A stretch of DNA of 64,000 nt from contig NZ_AUBE01000022.1 of assembly GCF_000429085.1 (NCBI RefSeq), forward strand, positions 56,131 through 120,130. Reading direction: 5' to 3'. The stretch is from Streptomyces flavidovirens DSM 40150. Lineage in GTDB: Bacteria > Actinomycetota > Actinomycetes > Streptomycetales > Streptomycetaceae. Below, in pieces: positions 15,307-22,278 of the stretch (positions are counted from its first letter, which is position 1; every line of letters begins with the position of its first letter). The notes beneath the pieces were generated by a model. That model was not told the origin of the DNA. It saw only the letters and a program-made list of their open reading frames with translations, and did not search any database. The position numbers and the translations under genes were made by a program.

Positions 15307-16524
15307 TTACGACACCACCTGGCCCTTGCCGAGCGCGACGACGCCGTTCCTGGAGACGGTGTAGAGCTGCTCGTCACGCTCCGGGTTGACCCCGATCGTC
15401 GCTCCGGGCGGTACGTCGACGTTCTTGTCGAGTATCGAGCCCCTGACGACCGCTCCCCGGCCGACGCGGACGTTGTCGTGCAGTACGGCCCCCTGCACCA
15501 CGGCCCCCTCCTCCACCACCACGCCCGGCGAGAGCACGGAGCGGGTGACCTGGCCACGGATCACGCACCCCGCGCTGACGACCGACTCGCCCGCGATGCC
15601 GCCGGAGACGAAGCGGGCCGGGGGAAGCTGGCCGGGGTGGGTGTAGACGGGCCAGCGCCGGTTGTACAGGCTGAACTGCGGCTGGTCGGAGATGAGGTCC
15701 ATGTGGGCGTCGTAGTACGTGTCGAGGGTGCCGACGTCGCGCCAGTAGCCGTGCTCGCGCGGGGTCTCCCCCGGCACGTGGTTGTCGTCGAAGTCGTAGA
15801 CCTGCGCCACCCCGCGTTCGGTGAGCATGGGCAGGATCGAGCCGCCCATGTCGTGCACCGAGCTCTCGTCCTCGGCGTCCCGGTGCAGCGCGTCGACGAG
15901 CACCTTGGCGGTGAACATGTAGTTGCCCATGGAAGCGAAGACACGGCGCGGGTCGCCGGGCAGGCCCGGCGGGTCGGCGGGCTTCTCCAGGAACCGCTCG
16001 ATCCTGGTCCCGTCGGCGGCGGGCGTGATGACGCCGAAGGACGACGCTTCGGTCCGCGGCACGCGGATGCCGGCGACGGTGACGCCCGCGCCGCTCTCGA
16101 TGTGGCGTCGCAGCATCTGCCGGGGGTCCATGCGGTAGACGTGATCGGCCCCGAACACCGCGATGTGGTCCGGCTGTTCGTCGTGCACGAGGTTGAGCGA
16201 CTGGAGGATCGCGTCGGCGCTGCCCAGGTACCAGCGCGGGCCGAGCCGCTGCTGGGCGGGGACCGGGGTGATGTAGTTCCCGAGGAGGCTGGACATCCGC
16301 CAGGTCGTGGTCACATGGCGGTCCAGCGAGTGCGACTTGTACTGCGTCAGCACGCAGTTGCGCAGGATGTCACCGTTCACCAGGTTCGACAGGACGAAGT
16401 CGACGAGCCGGTACGTGCCGCCGAAGGTCACCGCCGGTTTCGCCCGGTCGGCGGTCAGCGGCATCAGCCGTTTGCCCTCCCCGCCCGCCAGTACGATCCC
16501 GAGCACCGAAGGTCCACCGCGCAT
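15307..16524 (-). CDS. glgC: Glucose-1-phosphate adenylyltransferase
   Basis: 405 residues. Makes ADP-glucose from ATP and glucose 1-phosphate, the committed step of bacterial glycogen synthesis. The N-terminal nucleotidyltransferase signature GIVLAGGEGKRLMPLTADRAKP and the substrate loop (YLGSADAILQSL, FGADHVYRMD) are intact; the C-terminal part is a left-handed beta-helix with repeated hexapeptides. ATG at 16524 has AGGGGGCG at good spacing; GTG at 16530 is an alternative. It follows glgA by 24 bp on the same strand, so the pair form one operon. Confidence 0.95.
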   Translation of the reverse strand: MRGGPSVLGIVLAGGEGKRLMPLTADRAKPAVTFGGTYRLVDFVLSNLVNGDILRNCVLTQYKSHSLDRHVTTTWRMSSLLGNYITPVPAQQRLGPRWYLGSADAILQSLNLVHDEQPDHIAVFGADHVYRMDPRQMLRRHIESGAGVTVAGIRVPRTEASSFGVITPAADGTRIERFLEKPADPPGLPGDPRRVFASMGNYMFTAKVLVDALHRDAEDESSVHDMGGSILPMLTERGVAQVYDFDDNHVPGETPREHGYWRDVGTLDTYYDAHMDLISDQPQFSLYNRRWPVYTHPGQLPPARFVSGGIAGESVVSAGCVIRGQVTRSVLSPGVVVEEGAVVQGAVLHDNVRVGRGAVVRGSILDKNVDVPPGATIGVNPERDEQLYTVSRNGVVALGKGQVVS

Positions 16525-16548
16525 CTGCACCGCCCCCTGCTCCGTCGC

Positions 16549-17718
16549 TCATCCGGACTTCAGGATCTCCTCGTACACCTGGACCGTGCGGCGTGCCACG
16601 GCGTCCCAGCCGAACTCCCGTACCGCACGCTCACGGCCCGCCACGCCCATCCGCAGCCCGGTGTGCCGGTCGCCGGTCAGCCGGTTGATCCCGTCGGCAA
16701 GGCCCGCCTCGAACGTCTCGGGGTCCGACTCCTCGTACGGGACGAGCAGTCCGGTGCCGCCGTGCTCGACGACCTCGGGGATGCCGCCGACCGCCGAGGC
16801 CACGACGGGCGCGCCGCACGCCATCGCCTCCAGGTTGACGATGCCGAGCGGCTCGTACACCGACGGGCAGACGAACACCGCCGCGTGGGTGAGGAGTTGG
16901 ACGACATCCGGGCGCGGCAGCATCCGCTCGATCCAGTGCACACCGTCGCGCGTGCGGCGCAGCTCGTGGACGAGCTCGCGGAACTCCCGCTCGATCTCCG
17001 GGGTGTCGGGGGCGCCGGCGCACAGGACGAGCTGCGTGGACGGGTGGAGCCGGCGGGCGGCGCGCAGCAGGTGCGGGACGCCCTTCTGCCGGGTGATGCG
17101 GCCGACGAAGAGGGCGTACGGGCGCTCCTGGTCGATGCCGACGCGCTCCAGCATCTCCGTGCCGGGATCGGGCCGGTAGAGCGAGGTGTCGATGCCGTTG
17201 TGCACGACGCGCACCCGGTCGGGGTCGAGAGCCGGGTAGCTGCTCAGGATGTCGGCGCGCATGCCGTGCGAGACGGCGACCACGGCGTCGGCCGACTCGA
17301 TCGCAGTGCGCTCGGCCCAGCCCGACAGGGCGTAACCGCCGCCCAGCCGCGCGGCCTTCCAGGGGCGCAGGGGTTCCAGCGAGTGTGCGGTCATGACGTG
17401 CGGGATGCCGTACAGCAGCTTCCCGACGTGGCCCGCGAGGCTGGTGTACCAGGTGTGGGAGTGGACCAGGTCGCACCCGTCGAGCGCGGCGGCCATCGAC
17501 AGGTCGACGGAGAAGGCGCGCAGGGCTTCGTTGGCATCGTTGAGTGCGCTGTCGTGGCGGTGGCCGTGGACGCCGTCGCGGGCGGCGCGGTCCGCGCCCC
17601 AGCAGTGGACTTCGACCGCGGCGAGGGACCGTAACTCCCGTACCAGGAACTCGACGTGGACGCCGGCTCCGCCGTAGACGTCCGGCGGGTATTCGCGGGT
17701 GAGCAGTCCCACCTTCAC
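16549..17718 (-). CDS. glgA: Glycogen synthase, actinobacterial (GT4) type
   Basis: 389 residues. Starts MKVGLLTREYPPDVYGGAG, typical of the actinobacterial GlgA/GlgM class, which transfers glucose from ADP-glucose (either to glycogen or, for GlgM enzymes, to maltose 1-phosphate). The donor-binding C-terminal Rossmann domain shows GRITRQKGVPHLL and a conserved PSVYEPLGIVNLEAMACG motif containing the catalytic Glu residues. First gene of a glgA-glgC pair. Whether the product works in classical glycogen or in GlgE-type alpha-glucan synthesis cannot be decided from sequence alone. Confidence 0.9.
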   Translation of the reverse strand: MKVGLLTREYPPDVYGGAGVHVEFLVRELRSLAAVEVHCWGADRAARDGVHGHRHDSALNDANEALRAFSVDLSMAAALDGCDLVHSHTWYTSLAGHVGKLLYGIPHVMTAHSLEPLRPWKAARLGGGYALSGWAERTAIESADAVVAVSHGMRADILSSYPALDPDRVRVVHNGIDTSLYRPDPGTEMLERVGIDQERPYALFVGRITRQKGVPHLLRAARRLHPSTQLVLCAGAPDTPEIEREFRELVHELRRTRDGVHWIERMLPRPDVVQLLTHAAVFVCPSVYEPLGIVNLEAMACGAPVVASAVGGIPEVVEHGGTGLLVPYEESDPETFEAGLADGINRLTGDRHTGLRMGVAGRERAVREFGWDAVARRTVQVYEEILKSG

Positions 17719-17751
17719 CGCGGTCCCCCCGTCGTCGCCTTCCCTTGATGG

Positions 17752-18480
17752 TCACTCAGATACGGGCTGTGCGGAAGACCGCTGCGGAGAGTGGTCGAAT
17801 ACGCAGTCGCCGCACAGGCCACCGGACGGGCAACGGTAGTAGAGACAGCAGCTTCGGCGGCGGAAGGACGCACCGTCCCGGTCCGCCGACAGCGTGCCGG
17901 TGGAGCGCAGGTCCGGATGGCGGAAGAGCTCGGCGGCCAGCTTCAGGGCCCGCTCCCCCACCTCGGGCCGCCCGTTCCTCCGTGCCCAGGCGTGCAGCTC
18001 GCGGGCGGCGCCGGCCAGCGCGGAACCCGCGTTGCCCCAGAGCAGCGGGCGCGAGATCCGGCCGTCCCCGCGGAGCGCGTCCGCGAGGGGTACGAGATGC
18101 CCGTACTGCACCACCTCGCGGACGCGCTCGGCGGTGGCGGGCAGCGGGCGCGGTGGCGCGGACAGCCACAGGTCGTGCGGGGAGCTCTGGTCGGCGTCCC
18201 ACCGCAGGCCGTCCGGCGGGAGGTCGGGGAACTCGCCGTACAGCGCGGCCGGGCCCAGTGCGATCGACCAGAGCCGGGCGGCGAGCCCCAGATGCGCGAT
18301 GGAGGCGGCGACTCTGCGCTCGGGGGTGCCCAGCCGTGCGGCGACCTTGTCGACGCGGAACGTCAGGGGTGCGGTGTCACCCGCGTAGATCCGCGCGAGG
18401 GGTACGTGGGACCCCGCGTCGGGTGTCCCGGTGCGCAGCGCGAAGAACCCGCCCACCGCTGCCACTTCCGCCAGGTCCAT
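17752..18480 (-). CDS. (2Fe-2S)-binding protein, FhuF-like C-terminus
   Basis: 242 residues from the ATG at 18480 (GGAAGG about 7 bases upstream); an upstream TTG in frame is unlikely. The C-terminus carries CCLYYRCPSGGLCGDC, the CC-x10-C-x2-C ligand set of FhuF-type ferric-siderophore reductases, which would hold a 2Fe-2S cluster. The rest is a helical domain with no other motif. Ferric-siderophore reduction is the family's known role; there are no siderophore genes beside it here. It starts 33 bp from the end of the glgA gene but reads the same way and could be independently expressed. Confidence 0.8.
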   Translation of the reverse strand: MDLAEVAAVGGFFALRTGTPDAGSHVPLARIYAGDTAPLTFRVDKVAARLGTPERRVAASIAHLGLAARLWSIALGPAALYGEFPDLPPDGLRWDADQSSPHDLWLSAPPRPLPATAERVREVVQYGHLVPLADALRGDGRISRPLLWGNAGSALAGAARELHAWARRNGRPEVGERALKLAAELFRHPDLRSTGTLSADRDGASFRRRSCCLYYRCPSGGLCGDCVFDHSPQRSSAQPVSE

Positions 18481-18674
18481 GTCCCGCCCTTCCGTCGCGG
18501 GCAAGTCTCACACGCCGCCGCGGTGCGGAAGTGGCCCGGTGTCCTCCACCTCTGGGAGGGGGAACGTCACCGGGAGGAGGACCTTGGAGGTAGCCCGTAC
18601 TACGTCGGCAGTATGACCGAATGCCTGCTCAGGGACGACGACGGGAACGCGTTGAGCAGACATCGTTTGATCAC

Positions 18675-19679
18675 ATGAGTGCTCTCGCGCTGTCCGTGCT
18701 GCTGGCGTTGGTCTCCGCTGTCGCCTATGCGGCCGGGGCCATCGTGCAGGAGCGCGTCGCGTCCACGACCCCCCGCCCGTGCGCCCCGTCGCGCCACGGC
18801 GCGTGGTGGGCCGCCGTGGCGCTCAACGGGCTCGGTGCGCTGCTGCATGTCGGGGCGCTGGCGTACGGGCCGCTGAGTCTGGTCCAGCCGCTGGGCGCGC
18901 TGACCATCGTCTTCGCGCTGCCGATGGCGGCCGTGTTCGTACGGCGCGGGGCCGGCGCCGCTGCCTGGCGCGGCGCGGTCATGGCGTCGGCCGGTCTCGC
19001 GGGCCTGCTGTCGCTCACCGGCACGGCCGACGCGCGGTCACTGGGCGGCGGCGAGCGGACGGCGCTGGCGCTGGTGACGTCCTGCGCGGTGGCGGTGCTG
19101 TTCGTCGTGGCGCGGCGGGTGCGCGGTGCCGTCGTACGCAGCATCCTGCTGGCCACGGCGGCCGGCGCCGCGTTCGGTATCGCGTCGGTGTTCACCAAGA
19201 CGGTGGCGGTCGACTGGTCGGCGTCGGGCGGCTTCGGCGCTCTGACCGGACAGCTGCCGGGGCTGCTGACGATCGCGGGGCTCGCGGCGGCCGGGATGAT
19301 GCTCTCTCAGGCGGCGTACCGGGGCGCGGGACTGGCCGCTCCGCTGGCCACGGTCACCGTGGCCAACCCGGTGGTGGCGGCCGCCGTGGGCATCACGCTC
19401 TTCGGCGAGCACTTCAGGTACGGCGTGACCGGCACCGCCCTGGCACTGGGCTGCGGGGTCGTGGCGGCGGGCGGGCTGATCCTGCTGACGACGGAGCGGC
19501 TCACCGCGCCCGCCGAGCGGCAGCCGCGGCCGGCCGGCGTACCGGCGCGGGTATCCGTGTCACCGGTGCTCGTACCCGCGCCCGCGGTGGTGCCCATGTC
19601 ACCGGCGCCGCGGGCGCGGCTTCGTCCTTCGGGGGCGCCGTCGCGGGCTCAGACGGTGACGCCGCCCGCCCTCAGGTAG
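18675..19679 (+). CDS. DMT-family (EamA-like) transporter
   Basis: 334 residues with about nine or ten membrane segments over residues 1-275 and a Pro/Ala-rich cytoplasmic tail. The repeats typical of the drug/metabolite transporter superfamily are visible (YGPLSLVQPLGALTIVFALP and RGAGLAAPLATVTVANPVVA). Substrate unknown. ATG at 18675 begins the first membrane helix; no clear ribosome binding site is present. The 3' end overlaps the convergent peptidase gene by 31 bp (19649-19679), so the tail is unusually constrained. Confidence 0.82.
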   Translation: MSALALSVLLALVSAVAYAAGAIVQERVASTTPRPCAPSRHGAWWAAVALNGLGALLHVGALAYGPLSLVQPLGALTIVFALPMAAVFVRRGAGAAAWRGAVMASAGLAGLLSLTGTADARSLGGGERTALALVTSCAVAVLFVVARRVRGAVVRSILLATAAGAAFGIASVFTKTVAVDWSASGGFGALTGQLPGLLTIAGLAAAGMMLSQAAYRGAGLAAPLATVTVANPVVAAAVGITLFGEHFRYGVTGTALALGCGVVAAGGLILLTTERLTAPAERQPRPAGVPARVSVSPVLVPAPAVVPMSPAPRARLRPSGAPSRAQTVTPPALR

Positions 19680-20812
19680 GCCAGCGGGTCGATGTCCGAT
19701 CCGTAGCCGGGTCCGGTCCGCACCTCGAAGTGGAGGTGCGGGCCCGTGCTGTTGCCGGTGGAGCCCGAGCGGCCGATGCGCTGGCCGCCGCCGACCTTCT
19801 GGCCCTCGCGGACGGTGAGCGCCGAGAGGTGCGCGTACTGGCTGTACTTGCCGTCGGTGTGCTGGACGACGACCTGGTAGCCGTACGCCCCGCCCCAGCC
19901 GGCCGAGACGACCCGGCCGGGGGCGACGGACTTCACCGCGGTGCCCGTGGGCACGGGGAAGTCGACCCCGGTGTGGTAGCCCTTGGCCCAGGAGGAACCG
20001 GCCGCGCGGTAGGGCGTGCTGGGGCCGGTGTCCACGGGGGCGGTGAGACCCGCGGACTTGCTCTCTTTCTTGGGTGCTCTGGTGTCCGAGGCGCGTTCGA
20101 CCTCGTTCCCCTTGCCGGTTCGCGCTCCCGCCTTCGCGCCCGGTTTGGACCGCTGCGTGCCGTCAAGAGCCAGCCGCTGTCCGGGAAGGATGAGGTCGGG
20201 ATCGCTGCCGACGACCTCGCGGTTCGCGGCGTACAGGCGCTGCCAGCCGCCCTTGACGTCCTCGGCGTCCGCGATGGTGGAGAGGGTGTCACCGCCGGCG
20301 ACGGTGTACGTCTTCCCCTTCGCCCGGCCGGAGTCCTTGGTGCCGGGTGGCGTGGTGGGAGCCGGGGCCTTCTTGGGCCGCGGCGCCGCAGCGGGGGCCT
20401 TCCGCTGCCCGGTGCTGATGTCCGGCGCGTCGCCGCCGCGGGTCAGGCCGGCCCGTACGGAGCACAGCGGCCAGGCCGTCGGCCCCTGCCCCTTGAGCAC
20501 CTTTTCGGCCACGGAGATCTGCTGGTCCTTGCTGGCCAGGTCGGCGCGCGGGGCGTAGGCGGTGCCGCCGTACGCCTGCCAGGTCGACTGCTTGAACTGC
20601 AGCCCGCCGTAATAGCCGTTGCCCGTGTTGATCTGCCAGTTGCCGGTCGCCTCGCAGGCGGCGACCTTCTCCCAGACGTCCACCGAAGCGGCGTCGGCCG
20701 CTCCCGGCGCGACCAGGGGCAGGGCTATCCCGGCTCCGCCGGCGGTGACCGTCAGCGACGCACGGTTGATCCGGCTCGGCTGGTACCTGCGGTGTCGACC
20801 GGATGCGGCCAT
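19649..20812 (-). CDS. Secreted Rpf transglycosylase-LysM-M23 endopeptidase fusion
   Basis: 387 residues from the ATG at 20812. Order: basic N-terminus and signal peptide (about 1-42, ending APGAADAA), resuscitation-promoting-factor lysozyme-like domain (about 43-120, with VAACEATGNWQINTGNGYYG containing the catalytic Glu), Pro/Lys linker, LysM (about 170-220, YTVAGGDTLSTIAD), and a C-terminal M23/LytM metallopeptidase (about 285-385, with HTGVDFPVP and GPHLHFEV zinc motifs). It should cut both glycan and peptide bonds of peptidoglycan, probably during germination or growth restart. The arrangement resembles RpfD of S. coelicolor. Confidence 0.9.
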   Translation of the reverse strand: MAASGRHRRYQPSRINRASLTVTAGGAGIALPLVAPGAADAASVDVWEKVAACEATGNWQINTGNGYYGGLQFKQSTWQAYGGTAYAPRADLASKDQQISVAEKVLKGQGPTAWPLCSVRAGLTRGGDAPDISTGQRKAPAAAPRPKKAPAPTTPPGTKDSGRAKGKTYTVAGGDTLSTIADAEDVKGGWQRLYAANREVVGSDPDLILPGQRLALDGTQRSKPGAKAGARTGKGNEVERASDTRAPKKESKSAGLTAPVDTGPSTPYRAAGSSWAKGYHTGVDFPVPTGTAVKSVAPGRVVSAGWGGAYGYQVVVQHTDGKYSQYAHLSALTVREGQKVGGGQRIGRSGSTGNSTGPHLHFEVRTGPGYGSDIDPLAYLRAGGVTV

Positions 20813-20855
20813 GGCTCGGTTCCCCCCACTCGCGCGTCGGACACGTCGCAATCGG

Positions 20856-20901
20856 AAAAAGTACGGCCACCGTACGGGCCGTGACAAGGGCCCGTACGGT
20901 G
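20856..20901 (-). terminator. Leader hairpin with T-run (possible attenuator)
   Basis: In the leader of the Rpf-M23 gene: CACCGTACGGGCC / GGCCCGTACGGTG (20901-20889 and 20880-20868) forms a perfect 13-bp stem with an 8-base loop, followed 6 bases later by CTTTTT (20861-20856). It lies 44 bp before the start codon. This looks like an intrinsic terminator inside the leader, so transcription could be attenuated; no riboswitch aptamer is recognisable upstream. Confidence 0.6.
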
Positions 20902-21001
20902 AACTCACCCCTGCCGGTGGCATATTGACCGGGCGGTCCCGTTGGTACGTACCCCTGCGCACGCAGACACGGACACCCCAGGAGCTCACACCTGTGGCCA
21001 C

Positions 21002-21189
21002 ACCGACCTGCGGCAGGCGTCCGACTGGCGCGAGGTGGTCGCAGTCGCCGCGTTGCGGGGCGTGCCGACGCCGGGCTTCGCGGCGACCCTCGCGTACTAC
21101 GACGCACTGCGCGCCGAGCGGCTGCCCGCGGCCTCACCTGGGGGCAGCGCTACTTCTTCGCTGCTCAGACTCCCGTGGGCCCCGGCTGA
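21002..21189 (+). pseudogene. Decayed 3' end of a 6-phosphogluconate dehydrogenase gene (gnd)
   Basis: Translation from 21002 gives DWREVVAVAALRGVPTPGFA then TLAYYDALRAERLPAA, clearly the C-terminus of Gnd. Around 21133-21139 the similarity moves from frame 2 to frame 1 and continues as WGQRYFFAAQT before a stop at 21187-21189; functional Gnd has QGQRDYFGAHTY there. No upstream part of the gene exists in the window. A truncated, frameshifted relic. Its 3' end overlaps the coding region of the Pro-rich small protein on the other strand. Confidence 0.75.
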
Positions 21190-21446
21190 GGTTCCGGGTC
21201 GGGTACGGGGTCGGGCCCCGGCGGCTTCGGGATCGGGTCGGGCGCCGGGCCGGGCGGAACGGGACCGGGACCGGGCTTGGGACTCGGGCCGGGAGCGGGA
21301 CCCGGTTCCGGACCGGGGGCAGGACCCGGCGCCGGGCCCGGTCCGGGCAGTGGCCCCGGGTCCGGCAGGGGGCCGGGGTCCGGTGGCACGGGGCCGGGGG
21401 GCGGCGTCGGGGACGGCGGTACGGGGTCGGGGTACGGATGCGTCAT
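21165..21446 (-). CDS. Small proline-rich repetitive protein
   Basis: 93 residues, excellent ribosome binding site (AGGAGG, 6 bases before ATG). After MTHPYPDPVPPSP the protein is almost entirely PGP/PDP/PAP repeats (for example GPAPGPAPGPEPGPAPGP), so it should be extended and disordered. No signal peptide or membrane segment. Function unknown. Its last codons run over the decayed gnd end, so its present C-terminus may have arisen when the relic was left here. The strong start signal argues that it is translated in spite of its low complexity. Confidence 0.5.
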   Translation of the reverse strand: MTHPYPDPVPPSPTPPPGPVPPDPGPLPDPGPLPGPGPAPGPAPGPEPGPAPGPSPKPGPGPVPPGPAPDPIPKPPGPDPVPDPEPQPGPTGV

Positions 21447-21577
21447 GGCTGGCCTCCTGCCTGTACCCGTCGAATGACGGAATCGAGACACCACTTTCTC
21501 CCGCTGCCACTGCCCTCGCCCGCCGGGGTCACACACCGGGGGCCGGATAAACCGCGAAGAACCCACGCGGGCCGCGG

Positions 21578-22243
21578 CTACCGTACGGCCGCCGCCGCCG
21601 CGCGCAGTCCGGGCGCCGGGCTGGAGAGCACGGGCACGGCGGTGCCGGTACGTGTGCGGGCCGCCGCGTCCGCCATGGAGGCCTGGGCCAGCACCACCAC
21701 ATCCACCCCCGTGATGGTGTCGACGGTCCGGGCGACGAGGTCCAGGTAGCTCTCCCGGTCGCCGTCCTCGAAGTGCTTCCAGGCGCCTTCGGCCGGCACG
21801 GTGCGGATCACGGCCGTCCGCCCCGCGGCGTCCGCCTCTTCCCGTATCACATCGCGGGTCGGACCGAAGGTGTTCTCCACCGTGGCGACCACGGCTATGC
21901 GGACCATGTCGCGCTCCGGCGCGGCGGCGACGGCGGCTGCCGCCATCGGGCGGTCCACGCGCAGCACGGGAACGCCGAGCCGCGCGGTGTTCGCCTCGGC
22001 CGCCGCGCCGATGGTGGAGCACGTGCAGAGGACGGCCGTCGCCCCGCCTTCGCCGACGGCCTCGGCGAGCACCGCGGCGATCGCGGAGTCCGCTGCGCCG
22101 GGCCCGCCGGAGCGGGCCCGGCGCAGCAGTTCCTCGTCGACGACGTGGCGCATCACGAGGCCGGGGTGCTCGCGGTCGCGCAGGGCGTCGAAGACCGGGA
22201 CGTGGACGGGGGATGTGTGCAGCAGAGTGAGCATGCCGCGCAT
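21578..22243 (-). CDS. Aspartate/glutamate racemase-family protein
   Basis: 221 residues. Two Cys positions are expected in this family: CTCSTIG supplies the first, while the second position reads AQASMAD with Ala/Ser instead of Cys, as in hydantoin racemase or maleate-isomerase-like relatives. Substrate unknown. ATG at 22243 or 22234; no strong ribosome binding site. It follows the PKS-NRPS gene by 35 bp on the same strand, so it may be co-transcribed and could supply or edit an amino acid for it, but racemase-like proteins are also common stand-alone genes. Confidence 0.75.
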   Translation of the reverse strand: MRGMLTLLHTSPVHVPVFDALRDREHPGLVMRHVVDEELLRRARSGGPGAADSAIAAVLAEAVGEGGATAVLCTCSTIGAAAEANTARLGVPVLRVDRPMAAAAVAAAPERDMVRIAVVATVENTFGPTRDVIREEADAAGRTAVIRTVPAEGAWKHFEDGDRESYLDLVARTVDTITGVDVVVLAQASMADAAARTRTGTAVPVLSSPAPGLRAAAAAVR

Positions 22244-22278
22244 GCTAGGCCCCGGCCCCGAGCACGAGTCGGGGCGTC

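Noticed and set aside
20860..21000. c-di-AMP (ydaO) riboswitch before the Rpf-type gene
   Set aside because: Looked for because some Streptomyces rpf genes have one. The leader is short and I cannot find the conserved aptamer segments; only a terminator-like hairpin is present.
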